A stretch of DNA of 64,000 bases from Rikenellaceae bacterium (GCA_015060045.1 SUZH01000001.1:286496-350495), one strand, 5' to 3'; positions 15,991 through 25,721 are shown, counted from the first letter of the stretch. The notes: a model not told the origin generated them from the letters alone. Numbers and translations are program-made.

Positions 15991-17460
15991 TTACAAATGT
16001 ACACTTTTTTTCCGATCCCGACACCATGCAAGGAGGGTCAAAAGGAGAAAAAGGGCATAAACGAACCAGGTCGTCCCCTCCGAGCAGCGGTATTCGAGGT
16101 AACTGCCCTCCGAGGAGGCAACCCACTCGACCAATCTGTTTTGCCACGTGGCCAATTGCAGTACCATGGGCCGCAAGAGGGGCGCCAAAGGAGGTAGCAA
16201 CAGGAGCAGCAGGCCTCCTAAAACAATCCATGTTCCCAGCAGAATTGCCGGCGGATTGATCAGTACGCCTAACAGAGGAATCATACCGAATTGGTGCGAG
16301 ACGAGCGGCAGGGTGGCGAGCGTAGCAATCAGGCTGATCACGAAGGCATCCACCACCCAATTCAGCAGTCGGTAGCGGGTGTGGAGCAGGCGGCAGAGCG
16401 GAACGCCCCACACCAGAATAGCCCACACGGCCAGGAACGAGAGCTGAAAACCGATGTCGAAGAGCCAATAAGGGCGTATGATGAGGAGTAGCAGGGCAGC
16501 TGCGGCCCAGCCGTTGATGGCGCGATAGATCGAGGAGGTAAAGAGTGCCCACTGCAATACCGTGCACATCATGGCAGCACGTACGGCCGAGGGTGGGAAA
16601 CCGGCCGTGGCGACAAATAGCCATACGGCACCGATTACCAGCAGGTTACGCAATCGGTGTCCGCGGTGGATAATCGGGAGCCACAGCGTGAGTAGGTTGA
16701 CAAGCAAAAAGACCATACCCGTATGAAGGCCCGAAACGGCCAAGAGGTGCGACGTGCCACTGCGGGAGTAGGCCGTGCGTAGCGAGGTCGAGATGCCGTT
16801 GCGATCGCCGACCGTCATGGCGCGAACCAAGGCGGCGTGGTCATTCTCCACCTCCAATCGGTTACGCATCGCGCGCGAAGCACGTAGGTGCAGGGTCGTG
16901 CGGTCATCGGAGGCGTGTTGCTCCAGGTTGTAGGGCGTGAGGTAGCAACGGCCCACGTAACCGCGCATCTGCATCAAAGTGGGGAAGGATTCGGAGTCGG
17001 ATCGAAAGGGGTAGATTTTCCCAGCAAGTTGCAGTCGGTCACCGCCTTGCAGATGGATGGTGGTGTCGCTGTATAGCCATAGTCGGCCCGTGCCCGTTTG
17101 CCACGCGGTGGCGTCGGAGTGCGACCACCTTCGAATCGAGGCCTCGTAGCGCATGCGATCCGTACGGCGCGCCCCATCGTCCAGGATCGAAAGTTCCAAT
17201 CGTAGGGGTTCGTCGGTCTGTAGGGGTGTTGGTTGGGGTTGCAGATCGGCTGCCAGGTAACCAGCCGTCGTGAGTGAAAGAATGAGCCATGTGGTTTTTT
17301 GCAGCAGCAGGGCACCGATACCACCCACCACAAAGAGTGCAAGCACGATCCAAATCGGGAACTCGAAATAGCGATGAAGCAGGATGCCGAGGATCAGGAG
17401 CGGCAACAATTTCAGCAAGGGGGCTTCGGCAAGGCGCGCTTGCAGGGCATCGATCGACAT
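15991..17460 (-). CDS. comEC: ComEC/Rec2-family membrane protein, short form
   Basis: The 489-residue protein is highly hydrophobic and carries the competence-domain signature YSRSGTSHLLAVSGLHTGMVFLLV near residue 240, diagnostic of ComEC/Rec2, the DNA-uptake channel. An N-terminal soluble segment (residues about 65-215, DUF4131-like) precedes it. It ends after the last membrane helix (LLLTLLAWCRDRKK) without the C-terminal metallo-beta-lactamase-like nuclease domain of Bacillus or Neisseria ComEC. No other competence gene is visible in the window. It follows yidD after 12 bp. Confidence 0.85.
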   Translation of the reverse strand: MSIDALQARLAEAPLLKLLPLLILGILLHRYFEFPIWIVLALFVVGGIGALLLQKTTWLILSLTTAGYLAADLQPQPTPLQTDEPLRLELSILDDGARRTDRMRYEASIRRWSHSDATAWQTGTGRLWLYSDTTIHLQGGDRLQLAGKIYPFRSDSESFPTLMQMRGYVGRCYLTPYNLEQHASDDRTTLHLRASRAMRNRLEVENDHAALVRAMTVGDRNGISTSLRTAYSRSGTSHLLAVSGLHTGMVFLLVNLLTLWLPIIHRGHRLRNLLVIGAVWLFVATAGFPPSAVRAAMMCTVLQWALFTSSIYRAINGWAAAALLLLIIRPYWLFDIGFQLSFLAVWAILVWGVPLCRLLHTRYRLLNWVVDAFVISLIATLATLPLVSHQFGMIPLLGVLINPPAILLGTWIVLGGLLLLLLPPLAPLLRPMVLQLATWQNRLVEWVASSEGSYLEYRCSEGTTWFVYALFLLLTLLAWCRDRKKSVHL

Positions 17461-17472
17461 GGCCGAAACAGG

Positions 17473-17733
17473 TTAGGGGACGGGATCATAGCCGCTGCCA
17501 CCCCACGGATGGCAACGCAACAAACGCTTCAGGGTCAGCCACAAACCCTTGATCGGGCCATGCTTACGCAACGCCTCCAATGCATATTGCGAGCAGGTGG
17601 GCGTGTAGCGACACGACGGGGGTGTGAGGGGTGAGATGCAGAGTTGATAAAAGCGCACCAGCGCGACGAGCGGCCAGATCAAGATGCGCTTACAGATGCT
17701 CGACAATCGATTCCAAAATTCGGTGGACAGCAT
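17473..17733 (-). CDS. yidD: Membrane protein insertion efficiency factor
   Basis: The 86-residue product matches YidD: an N-terminal amphipathic/hydrophobic helix ([19 protein letters not shown]) followed by the diagnostic [20 protein letters not shown] block and a closing [14 protein letters not shown]. YidD aids insertion of inner membrane proteins with YidC. I chose the ATG at 17731-17733 (MLSTEFWNR). A longer reading to 17808 would extend further back into rnpA. The start lies inside the end of rnpA, a conserved rnpA-yidD overlap. Confidence 0.92.
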   Translation of the reverse strand: MLSTEFWNRLSSICKRILIWPLVALVRFYQLCISPLTPPSCRYTPTCSQYALEALRKHGPIKGLWLTLKRLLRCHPWGGSGYDPVP

Positions 17734-18061
17734 GGCGGATTTTGTTCGAAGGCAACACCTCGCGGGCCGAATAGATGAGTGCCAGATCGAGGTTGCGCGC
17801 TCCGACATGGAGCGTCAGCAACTCCTTCTGCAGGCGGTAGCTCTCCTTCGTTCGGCGGCGCAAGAGGTTGCGTTTGTTGGCACGTTTGTGGTACTTCTTG
17901 GGGACCGAGAAGAGCACCTCCACCGAGGGCTCGGTATCGGCCTCGGCATACCAAAGGTAACGGAAAGGATAGACAAAACCCGTCTCGCCCTCTGTGAACA
18001 GACGGCGAATGGCTCCCAACGTACGGAGCCTTTCGTGATGGGCAAGTCTCCTATCGGGCAT
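17690..18061 (-). CDS. rnpA: Ribonuclease P protein component
   Basis: The 123-residue basic protein is the protein subunit of RNase P, which matures the 5' ends of tRNA. It has the N-terminal [12 protein letters not shown] start, the aromatic [28 protein letters not shown] region containing the RNR signature (near residue 60-75), and the [16 protein letters not shown] strand. It overlaps yidD and follows hemD by 20 bp. In most bacteria rnpA follows rpmH; here the neighbour is hemD, an order seen in Bacteroidota. Confidence 0.95.
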   Translation of the reverse strand: MPDRRLAHHERLRTLGAIRRLFTEGETGFVYPFRYLWYAEADTEPSVEVLFSVPKKYHKRANKRNLLRRRTKESYRLQKELLTLHVGARNLDLALIYSAREVLPSNKIRHAVHRILESIVEHL

Positions 18062-18081
18062 GGCTTTGGGGTTATGGTGTG

Positions 18082-18936
18082 CTACTTCGTAGCGGTCGTT
18101 GTGCGGCGCGTACGGCTCTTCTTGGCGAGCTTGTGCTGCTGGGTACGGATAAACTCCTCTTTCTCGCTATCCACGACGGGCATCACCGGCTCGATCGTCT
18201 CGCCCTTAGCCACCTTTTGCAGGTAGAGGTCGATTGCCTTGACCATCGAGGGGGCCTGCGGCGTCGGGGCATTGGCTACGACCGTCAATCCGGCCTCGCA
18301 AGCCGTGCGCAACGTACCCTCGCCAAAGACGGCGATCGGCGGCAGATTCTCGGTACCGAACTTCTCGATCAGGGCCTTTACGTCCGAGGGTGAGTAGAGG
18401 GCCAACAGGTCGATCTTGTCGAGCTCCACCTCCTCCAGATCGGCAGCTACGGTGCGCGACAGAATCACCGGATCGACGGCCAGCTTAAGCGTCTTGAGTG
18501 TCTCGGGCAGCTCGGGCTTGTGCGGCTCGCTCAGTGCCAGGAGGAACTTCTCCTCCTTGTGCTTGACGATCTGCTCGACGAGCGAGGTGAACGAACCATC
18601 GGCAAACGAGATCTTACGCTTGCGGTAGATGATGTACTTCTGCAGATAGAGCGCCACGGCCTCCGTCTGGCAAATGTACTTCATCGTCTCGGGTACGGTG
18701 ATGCGAGCCTCCTCACAGATGTGGAAAAAACTATCGACGGTCGAACGCGAGGTGAAGATCACGGCCGTGTGGTCGAGGATCTCGATGCGCTGCGAGCGGA
18801 ACTCTTTCAAAGTAACACCTACAACGCGGATAAACGGCTTGTAGCCTATTTCAACATGGTGTTTTTGAGCGACTTCGTAGAATGGTGATTTTTCGGGAAC
18901 GGCCGGCTTCGGCTGCGATACCAGTATATTCTTCAC
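18082..18936 (-). CDS. hemD: Uroporphyrinogen-III synthase
   Basis: The 284-residue protein fits the HemD family, which cyclises hydroxymethylbilane to uroporphyrinogen III. Family sequence identity is low in general. The characteristic pieces are IFTSRSTVDSFF near residue 83 (the TS-Asn/Ser loop), LLALYSPSDVKALIEKFG near residue 172 (the second SP/TSxxxV element) and IAVFGEGTLRTACEAGL near 205. A Lys-rich tail ends it. It lies between a DUF4271 gene and rnpA. It should not be confused with the UroD-fold pair at 5.3-7.5 kb, which lacks UroD signatures. Confidence 0.88.
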   Translation of the reverse strand: MKNILVSQPKPAVPEKSPFYEVAQKHHVEIGYKPFIRVVGVTLKEFRSQRIEILDHTAVIFTSRSTVDSFFHICEEARITVPETMKYICQTEAVALYLQKYIIYRKRKISFADGSFTSLVEQIVKHKEEKFLLALSEPHKPELPETLKTLKLAVDPVILSRTVAADLEEVELDKIDLLALYSPSDVKALIEKFGTENLPPIAVFGEGTLRTACEAGLTVVANAPTPQAPSMVKAIDLYLQKVAKGETIEPVMPVVDSEKEEFIRTQQHKLAKKSRTRRTTTATK

Positions 18937-18972
18937 GTTTTTCGTATCTTTATTTGCTGTCCAACTAATGTC

Positions 18973-19926
18973 TTATCTTACAGCCCAAAGGACCAGAAAA
19001 CTGATCGGGAAGATTTCGACGGCGCAAAGGTACAAAAACCAATGCAAAATTGAAATTTTTTTTGAAATAAAGAGCGAAAGTGTCTCTTGGAGGTATAAAA
19101 TGAGAGTTATTATCAACTCGATGATTATCACCCAAAACCATAGATTCGTCTCCCCGGCGGGAGTGAGCAGCCAAAGGGCCAAAAAGGGCGTGGCTACGAT
19201 TGTCAAAAGTGCAAAAAAGGTGCGTTTGAGGATAAAAAGTTGCTCCAGGAGGTGTTGCGTATAGGTCAGTCGTCCCACCAAGGCACATACGCCTACCTGA
19301 TAGAGGATCACGACACCCAAGCCAACGGCCAAGGCCACCGCTCCCCAAAAGGCGCCACTTTGAGGCCAAAGGGCGAGGGGTGTAAGGTGTAACATCGGGG
19401 CTGCCATGCGAATAATGGTCACACCCGTCAGCAGGATGCCGAGCGTGGTGCAGAGGTTCAGGAAGCGGGCATAGTCGCCATTCGAGTCCTCCGACAGGCG
19501 TTCACCCGAGGCGCGTTCGCGGGTCACACGTCCGATCAGCTGCACGGCATCGCCCAGGTGCTGGTAGAGCATCAGGCAGTAGAAGGCGATAATGGCCAGC
19601 ACCAGTAGGTTGAATGCGGGGGTCGCGGTCAGCGAAGCGGGACGGGAGCCGATAAAGGGAATCTCGGCCTGCATCGAACTATAACCGAAGACCTCTTCGG
19701 GACTTACGTGGCGGTAGATCCCCGTCGGGCTATCCTCCACGAGGGTGAGGTCGCTGAAGGGCTGAAAAGGGAGCGGTTCGATGGGCGGCTCGATGGGTTG
19801 CAACGCTGCGATCGAATCCAGGGCCACGGAATCCACCCCCAACGAATCCGGTTCGATGGGTTGCAATACCTCGACCTGCACGGGTGGTGCAGGGGGATCT
19901 ATGCGGTATGGGAATTGGTGGCTCAT
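18973..19926 (-). CDS. DUF4271 membrane protein
   Basis: The 317-residue protein has a Pro/Glu-rich N-terminal segment of about 100 residues (EPPIEPLPFQPF) followed by about seven hydrophobic helices, the layout of DUF4271 proteins found beside hemD in Bacteroidota. It has no known function. The start overlaps the stop of the histidine-kinase gene by 4 bp (ATGA), indicating translational coupling, and hemD follows after 36 bp. Confidence 0.8.
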   Translation of the reverse strand: MSHQFPYRIDPPAPPVQVEVLQPIEPDSLGVDSVALDSIAALQPIEPPIEPLPFQPFSDLTLVEDSPTGIYRHVSPEEVFGYSSMQAEIPFIGSRPASLTATPAFNLLVLAIIAFYCLMLYQHLGDAVQLIGRVTRERASGERLSEDSNGDYARFLNLCTTLGILLTGVTIIRMAAPMLHLTPLALWPQSGAFWGAVALAVGLGVVILYQVGVCALVGRLTYTQHLLEQLFILKRTFFALLTIVATPFLALWLLTPAGETNLWFWVIIIELIITLILYLQETLSLFISKKISILHWFLYLCAVEIFPISFLVLWAVR

Positions 19927-21104
19927 CCTTCAAAGGCGCGTTTTAAGAGAATGCGGAAGGTGGTACCTTTGCCGATCTCCGACTCGGCTACAAAAATCTT
20001 TCCGCCGTGGTACTCCTCGATGATGCGGCGCGAGAGCGACAGACCGAGGCCCCAGCCGCGCGTTTTGGTGGTAAATCCCGGCTCGAAGATGCGGTTCCAG
20101 TTGCTTTTGGCAATACCCTTGCCCGTATCCCGGACATCGATGATCACCTGCTTCTCGTTCGAGGAGATGTGCACATGGATCGCACCATGTCCCTGGAGGG
20201 CATCGAGCGAGTTTTTCATCAGGTTCTCAACGACCCACTCAAAGAGTGCCGTATTGATGGCTGCCTGCACGGGGGCAATTGCCAGGCCGTTGTAGTCGAG
20301 CGTTACGTTGCGCGGAATGCGCTTGCGGAAGTACATCACCGATTCGCCCACCACCTCGTTGATGTTGGCTGTGGTCAGAGGGGTCTCGGAGCCGATCTTC
20401 GAGAAGCGATCGACGATCTTCATCAGGTGGGTCAGGTCCTTGTTCATCTCCTCGACAGCAGTCTGGTCGATCGGCTGCATGCGGAGGTACTCAATCCAAC
20501 CCAAAAGTGAAGAGGTCGGTGTACCCAGCTGGTGGGCTGTCTCCTTCGCCAGGCCGATCCAGACACGATTCTGCTCATCGAGTTTCGAGGAGCGGAAGGC
20601 GATGAAGGCCAACAGAATGAAGGCGACGACGACGGTGAGCTGGATGTAGGGGAAGTAGTAGAGGCTCTTTAGGAGCGACGACTGCCCGTAGAAGATGATG
20701 TGGTAGTGCTGGTTTGTCCAGCTGAAACGCACCTGAAGCGGGGTATTCTCCTCGGTGAATTTGTCGATCTGCTGGCGCAATCGGTCGGGGTGATCGATGA
20801 CTTCATCCGGAATCAGGTGCGAGGAGATCACCTCCAGATTCTCGTTCGTAATGATGAACGGAATGTTGTTGTTGCTCGAGATCAGGTCATCGACCAGCGG
20901 ATCCGGTGCCATGCCCGAACCGCTCAGTACGTTGCGATTCAGCCGCTCCATGGCGTGGGCCCACAGTGCCACGTCGTGCTGCTCCTTCTCCTTGAGTCGT
21001 CGGGCCATGTTGTTGGTGTAGAGCAACGAGATGCCTCCCAACAACGCACCGACCGCGATCAGAACGACGCGGTTACGAAACGAGAGAAGTTTGCGTAAAT
21101 TCAT
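19923..21104 (-). CDS. Sensor histidine kinase
   Basis: The 393-residue membrane kinase has helices at about residues 12-30 and 150-170, with a periplasmic sensor region of about 120 residues between them. The phosphoacceptor block is AKETAHQLGTPTSSLLGWIEYL (His near residue 188), followed by the N-box ENLMKNSLDAL near 290, the G1 box DVRDTGKGI and G2 WGLGLSLSRRII. No response-regulator gene lies beside it, so its partner is elsewhere. The 4-bp overlap with the DUF4271 gene is unusual for a kinase and could mean a shared membrane role. Confidence 0.92.
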   Translation of the reverse strand: MNLRKLLSFRNRVVLIAVGALLGGISLLYTNNMARRLKEKEQHDVALWAHAMERLNRNVLSGSGMAPDPLVDDLISSNNNIPFIITNENLEVISSHLIPDEVIDHPDRLRQQIDKFTEENTPLQVRFSWTNQHYHIIFYGQSSLLKSLYYFPYIQLTVVVAFILLAFIAFRSSKLDEQNRVWIGLAKETAHQLGTPTSSLLGWIEYLRMQPIDQTAVEEMNKDLTHLMKIVDRFSKIGSETPLTTANINEVVGESVMYFRKRIPRNVTLDYNGLAIAPVQAAINTALFEWVVENLMKNSLDALQGHGAIHVHISSNEKQVIIDVRDTGKGIAKSNWNRIFEPGFTTKTRGWGLGLSLSRRIIEEYHGGKIFVAESEIGKGTTFRILLKRAFEG

Positions 21105-21125
21105 GGCAGGTGCAGGCTAAAAGGG

Positions 21126-22784
21126 TTATTTGCGTGCCGTGTCCTGCTCGCGCAGAATGCGGTTGTATTCGGTCGTGTCCGAGAGCAGCTCGATGGCTCG
21201 CTTCAGTTCGGGATCCTCCTGCAGGGAGTTCTCCACCACGCCGCGCGTGTAGCCGTGGCGCAGGACGATGTCGCTCGTGATGGCCTCGGCCACCTCCGCA
21301 CGGTAGTTGTCCAGGTTCGTGCGCGTGTCGTCCTTCAGCTCGGCCTCCAGCGTCTCGATCTTCTCTTGAATATCCTTGTAGCGGTCGTTCTTGGCCGCCT
21401 TTTTGATCAGCTCCAACGCCTGGCGGGTCTCCGACTCATAGGGTACCTCTTTGTCCTCCATGAAGCGGACAAAATCCTCGAAGTCCTGGTCCGTGATGCG
21501 GAAGGTTTTCAGATCCAATTTCTCGTATCCCTTGCGGCGGATGTAGTCGTCGCCGAAATCCTCGATAAAACCCAACGCATAGAGCGTCGCGGCAAAGCGG
21601 CTGATGTACTCCGGCTCGAGGCGAATATCGGGCATGATGCCGCCACCGTCGTAGACCTTGCGGCCACCACGGGTCTTGAACTCCTGAATCAGCGAGTCGG
21701 GAATCGTCTGCACCTTACCCTGCTGCGAGTGGGAGTAGTCCACCTCCTGGATGCAACGCCCCGAGGGGATGTAGTATTTCGCGGTCGTAAGTTTCAGCAT
21801 GGCGTTGTAACCGAGCGGCAGGGTGGTTTGAACAAGACCCTTACCCAGCGTGCGCTGGCCAATCAGGACGGCACGATCCAGGTCCTGCAACGAGCCGGCT
21901 ACGATCTCCGAAGCCGAAGCCGAATTGCTGTTGACCAGCAGAGCCAACGGCAGCTCGGGATAGGCCGGGTCGCCCTGCGTCTTGTAGCGCTCCTCCTTCG
22001 TGCGGCCCTTCGTGCGAACCACCTCCGTGCCACGCGGTGTGAAGAGACCTACGATCTTGACCGCCTCGTGCATAAAGCCGCCGCCATTACCACGATAGTC
22101 GAGTACGAGCGCCTTCAGCTCACCCTCCCCGCGGAGTTTTTCGATCGCGGTGCGCAGCTCGTCGTAACAGCTGTCCGTGAAGTCTGTATGGCGGATATAA
22201 CCAATCCCGTCGGCCACCCAGCCAACATACGAAATGGCCGGAATGACGATGCGTTCGCGCATCAGTTGCAGGTCGCGCACCTCGCCGTTGAGCGACTCGA
22301 TGGTGAGCGTGACGGTCGTATTCGGATCACCCTTCAGACGCGACGATACCTCCTCCGTCGTGAAACCTTTGGCATCCTCGTCACCGATCTTGAGGATCTT
22401 ATCGCCGATCTTCAGACCCGCCTTGTCGGCCGGTGAATGTTCGTAGGGCTGGGCGATGATGACGTAGTCGCCCTTTTTGCGGATCATCGAACCGATACCG
22501 CCATATTTACCCGTCGTGAGTAGCTCGAAGTCCGATACCTCCTTCTCGGGGATATACTCCGTATAGGGGTCCAGGTCGCGCACCATGCCGGCCGCGGCCC
22601 CCTCCATCAGGCGATCCGTATCGACCGAATCGACATAATTGAGCGAGAGCTCGCGCATCATGTTGATCGCAAGCTCCATGTTACGCCCCAGGCCGAAGTC
22701 CTCCCGATGTCCGTAGAGGAATCCGAGCGAGAGGGTCGCTATGGCTGTCGCCGAAAGGAGTGTTTTGTAAAGTCTATTTCTCAT
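21126..22784 (-). CDS. S41-family C-terminal processing protease
   Basis: The 552-residue protein has an N-terminal signal/anchor (TLLSATAIATLSLGFLYG), a PDZ domain (about residues 85-165, with GIGSMIRKKGDYVI ... DKAGLKIGDKI) and an S41 peptidase domain. The catalytic Ser lies in NSNSASASEIVAGS near residue 292, and the Lys in TLGKGLVQTTLP near 317. The tail (residues about 380-552) is charged and helical. It is a CtpA/Prc-type periplasmic protease, acting on C-termini of envelope proteins. Its start overlaps the preceding gene by 11 bp. Confidence 0.94.
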   Translation of the reverse strand: MRNRLYKTLLSATAIATLSLGFLYGHREDFGLGRNMELAINMMRELSLNYVDSVDTDRLMEGAAAGMVRDLDPYTEYIPEKEVSDFELLTTGKYGGIGSMIRKKGDYVIIAQPYEHSPADKAGLKIGDKILKIGDEDAKGFTTEEVSSRLKGDPNTTVTLTIESLNGEVRDLQLMRERIVIPAISYVGWVADGIGYIRHTDFTDSCYDELRTAIEKLRGEGELKALVLDYRGNGGGFMHEAVKIVGLFTPRGTEVVRTKGRTKEERYKTQGDPAYPELPLALLVNSNSASASEIVAGSLQDLDRAVLIGQRTLGKGLVQTTLPLGYNAMLKLTTAKYYIPSGRCIQEVDYSHSQQGKVQTIPDSLIQEFKTRGGRKVYDGGGIMPDIRLEPEYISRFAATLYALGFIEDFGDDYIRRKGYEKLDLKTFRITDQDFEDFVRFMEDKEVPYESETRQALELIKKAAKNDRYKDIQEKIETLEAELKDDTRTNLDNYRAEVAEAITSDIVLRHGYTRGVVENSLQEDPELKRAIELLSDTTEYNRILREQDTARK

Positions 22785-23250
22785 TGCGTTTTACCATTTC
22801 AATGTAGGAGTCGAGCAGATACCATGCCTTGGCAACACCGCGGCGGATACCCTCGATCTCAATCCACTGACCATATTGGCGTACTGAGATCTCATCCTCG
22901 AAGAGGAGCGAGAGTCGCTTCAGCAGCCCGTCGCCACGGAAAAAGAGTACGCCATCCTCCTCCTTCACGAGGCGGAATCCGGCCGTGTGCAGGGCATTGT
23001 TGATTTGTGTACGGTGCTGCTCCACGTCGCCCTCCACGCGCCGCGTGATGAAGCCGAAACGGGGATAGGCTGCAGCCAACACTACCATGGCAACACCCAA
23101 CAGTACAAAGCGGTCGGAGTGGAACATGAGGTAGATTGTCTCCTCGGCTGTCAAGTTTGAACTGCCCGTAAGGATCATCAACGCCATCAGTACGACACAT
23201 AAAACGCACAAGGCGACAAAATATTTCAGCGAACGAATCAAATATTTCAT
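22774..23250 (-). CDS. Small two-helix membrane protein of unknown function
   Basis: The 158-residue protein has two hydrophobic segments (about residues 10-30 and 50-66) followed by a cytoplasmic-type domain of about 90 residues (RRVEGDVEQHRTQINNALHTAGF ... DGVLFFRGDGLLKRL). I do not recognise the family. The gene overlaps the S41 protease gene by 11 bp and is first in that run, so it may be translated together with the protease. Confidence 0.75.
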   Translation of the reverse strand: MKYLIRSLKYFVALCVLCVVLMALMILTGSSNLTAEETIYLMFHSDRFVLLGVAMVVLAAAYPRFGFITRRVEGDVEQHRTQINNALHTAGFRLVKEEDGVLFFRGDGLLKRLSLLFEDEISVRQYGQWIEIEGIRRGVAKAWYLLDSYIEMVKRNEK

Positions 23251-23304
23251 GATGTTAAGTTATTAGTGGTCTGCGATCAGCCCTATTGAAATAATTATTA
23301 ATTT

Positions 23305-24174
23305 TTAATGCTTAGTTTGCAACGTGTCCACGGCTTCGGCCACCGCTTCCATCAGCCATTTCGGGGTGGAGGTGGCACCGCAGATACCGACCGAGTGAAC
23401 CCCTTCAAACCAGGCGGAGTCGAGCTCCTTGGCCTCCTCGATGTTGTAGGTGCGGGGATTCGCCTTGCGGCACACCTCGTAGAGCACCTTGCCGTTGGAG
23501 GATTTACGACCGCAGACAAAGATCACCACATCGAAACGGGCGGCAAACTCCGTGAGGTGTTGTTCGCGTCCCGAGACCTGACGACAGATCGTATCGACGA
23601 TGGTGACCTGCTCGGGATCGATGGCGCGACGCATGATCTCCTCGCCCAGGCGGTTGAAGAGAGCAATGGATTGGGTGGTTTGCGAGAGGAGGTAGATCGG
23701 GCGCGTGAAATCGATGCGCTCCAAGTCCTGCTCGTTCTCGATCACCAGGGCACGATCCTCCACCTGGCCCGTCAAGCCCACCACTTCGGCATGGCCGCGT
23801 TTACCGAGGATCACTACCTGGCCTCCGATCGGGGCCATCTTCTCGTAGGCCTCCACGACCCGCTGTTGCAGACGAGCCACTACGGGGCAGGTGGCATCGA
23901 TCAGTTCGATCCCCAGCGCACGGGCTTTTGCATAGGTCGTAGGGGGTTCTCCGTGGGCACGGATAAAGAGACGTGCTCCAGCCAACTGATCCATATCGGC
24001 ATGGGTGATGGTCCGTAGGCCACGCGACTCAAGGCGTTGCACCTCCATGCGGTTGTGGACAATGTCACCCAGCGAATAGACCGTACTGCCCACCTCCAAC
24101 GCCTTTTCGGCTTCGGTGATGGCGCGTACCACGCCGAAACAAAATCCCGAATTATCGTCTATTTTGATCTGCAT
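23305..24174 (-). CDS. ispH: 4-hydroxy-3-methylbut-2-enyl diphosphate reductase
   Basis: IspH performs the last step of the MEP isoprenoid pathway, making IPP and DMAPP with a [4Fe-4S] cluster. The three cluster cysteines are visible: GFCFGVVRAI (Cys12), DATCPVVARL (near residue 95) and VGICGATSTPKWLME (near residue 266). The HGEPP block (RAHGEPPTTY near 73) and SQTTQS near residue 164 contribute substrate binding. The 289-residue length is normal. Cytidylate kinase precedes it by 45 bp on the same strand. Confidence 0.97.
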   Translation of the reverse strand: MQIKIDDNSGFCFGVVRAITEAEKALEVGSTVYSLGDIVHNRMEVQRLESRGLRTITHADMDQLAGARLFIRAHGEPPTTYAKARALGIELIDATCPVVARLQQRVVEAYEKMAPIGGQVVILGKRGHAEVVGLTGQVEDRALVIENEQDLERIDFTRPIYLLSQTTQSIALFNRLGEEIMRRAIDPEQVTIVDTICRQVSGREQHLTEFAARFDVVIFVCGRKSSNGKVLYEVCRKANPRTYNIEEAKELDSAWFEGVHSVGICGATSTPKWLMEAVAEAVDTLQTKH

Positions 24175-24219
24175 CTTGCTATACGGATGTTGATCCCGGG
24201 TTGGCCGGGAGGGGTGAAA

Positions 24220-24921
24220 CTACGCCTGCTGTAGCGCCTCGATGCGCTCCATGACCCAGGTCATCTGCTCCTCGACGGTCATGTGCGAGTTGTCCAATAC
24301 GATGGCATCCTCGGCTTGACGCAGGGGCGAAATGGCGCGGTGCATATCCTGGTAGTCGCGGTCGCGGACATTCTGCTCGATCTCCTCCAACGATACGTTG
24401 TCGCCCTTGGCCGTGAGCTCGTCGTAACGACGCTGTGCACGCACCTTCGGATCGGCCGTCATGAAGATCTTCAGCTCGGCATCGGGGAATACGACCGTAC
24501 CGATGTCGCGGCCATCCATCACAACACCCTTTCGGCGACCCATCTCCTGCTGCATCCGGACGAGCATTTCGCGTACCTCGCCGATGGCGCTGACGGCACT
24601 CACGCAGTTCGAGACCTCGATCGTGCGGATCTTGCCCTCGACACGATCGCCATTGACATAGATGTCGCTCGCTCCGCGCTCGGGGTTAAATCGGAAGGTG
24701 ATCTGAATCTCTTTCAAGAGTCGAACCACTGCATCCTCGTCTACGATACCCGAGTGGATTGCTCCATGCTCCAGGGCGTAGAGGGTGACGGCGCGGTACA
24801 TGGCGCCCGTGTCGATAAAGATATAGCCCAGGCGGGCAGCGATGGCTTTGGCAAAGGTGCTTTTACCGCACGACGAGAAGCCATCAATGGCGATGATGAT
24901 TTTATCGTGTTTAGTGGACAT
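24220..24921 (-). CDS. cmk: Cytidylate kinase
   Basis: The 233-residue kinase phosphorylates CMP/dCMP using ATP. The P-loop is AIDGFSSCGKSTFAKAIA near residue 11-28, followed by FIDTGAMYRAVTL and the acceptor-binding MDGRDIGTVVFPDAELKIFMTA near 140. I use the ATG at 24919-24921 (MSTKHDKII). The reading frame continues to 24975, but that extension would lie inside the LysE gene and has no family counterpart. It overlaps the end of that gene by 11 bp. ispH follows. Confidence 0.96.
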   Translation of the reverse strand: MSTKHDKIIIAIDGFSSCGKSTFAKAIAARLGYIFIDTGAMYRAVTLYALEHGAIHSGIVDEDAVVRLLKEIQITFRFNPERGASDIYVNGDRVEGKIRTIEVSNCVSAVSAIGEVREMLVRMQQEMGRRKGVVMDGRDIGTVVFPDAELKIFMTADPKVRAQRRYDELTAKGDNVSLEEIEQNVRDRDYQDMHRAISPLRQAEDAIVLDNSHMTVEEQMTWVMERIEALQQA

Positions 24922-25585
24922 CCGGGAAAATATCAAAGAAGGTGGATAAGATGGTATATATACCGAGCAGACCAATCAAAAGGCCTGCCACGTGGTTAAT
25001 CGTGAGCATGTGGCGCGGACGAAAACGGCGGCGGAAGAGGTTGATCACAAAGGCCACAAAGGTCCACCAGGCCACGGCACCGCCGAAAAAGCCCCCGATG
25101 GTCAGGATGGCACGCATGAAACCTGCCAGGCCGCTGCCCGTAATGTCGTTTGCCGAGATCTCGAAGACGGCAAAGAAGGCCAGAATGTAGGGGATCACCA
25201 TGATGAAGTTGGCAATCGTGAGGCCGAAGATCGAGGCGAAATCCTGCCACAGCGACGAGCGACCGGCGCGGTTGCGACGAATCTGCGGCACGGGGTTCTG
25301 CGAGAAGATATAGACGCCTACGACCACGACAAAGATACCGCCAATGACGCGCAGCAACGTGTCGTACTGCTGGATTTGGTGCTCAAGCATCGAGTAGAAG
25401 AGCAGTGCCACGATGGCCATGATCGTATCGGCGGCAGCTACACCGAAGCCCGAGACGATACCCGAACGGCGACTCTTCGAGAGGGTCCGCTGGATGCAAA
25501 GTACCGCCACGGGACCAACCGTAATCGATGCTGCGACACCCACCATCAGGCCGCGCAGGAGAACCTCTATCAATGTTACTGTCAT
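24911..25585 (-). CDS. LysE-family translocator
   Basis: The 224-residue protein has about six hydrophobic helices and the family start GLMVGVAASITVGPVAVLCIQRTLSKSRRSGIVSGFGVAAAD, which matches the LysE/RhtB exporter pattern. Such proteins export amino acids or similar small molecules across the inner membrane. The substrate cannot be predicted. It overlaps cmk by 11 bp and is divergently placed against the DUF3467 gene across 167 bp of intergenic DNA. Confidence 0.88.
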   Translation of the reverse strand: MTVTLIEVLLRGLMVGVAASITVGPVAVLCIQRTLSKSRRSGIVSGFGVAAADTIMAIVALLFYSMLEHQIQQYDTLLRVIGGIFVVVVGVYIFSQNPVPQIRRNRAGRSSLWQDFASIFGLTIANFIMVIPYILAFFAVFEISANDITGSGLAGFMRAILTIGGFFGGAVAWWTFVAFVINLFRRRFRPRHMLTINHVAGLLIGLLGIYTILSTFFDIFPDVH

Positions 25586-25721
25586 CGTTGTGAGCTATAA
25601 ACCCTAATTTCTTCGCAAAGATAGGAAAAAAAGGTGTCATCCGAGGTGTGAAAATGCAAAGATGTTGATAAATTATCGAAAACTTTGGTCTTGAAGTTGC
25701 AGACTGCAAACCTTGATGGGC

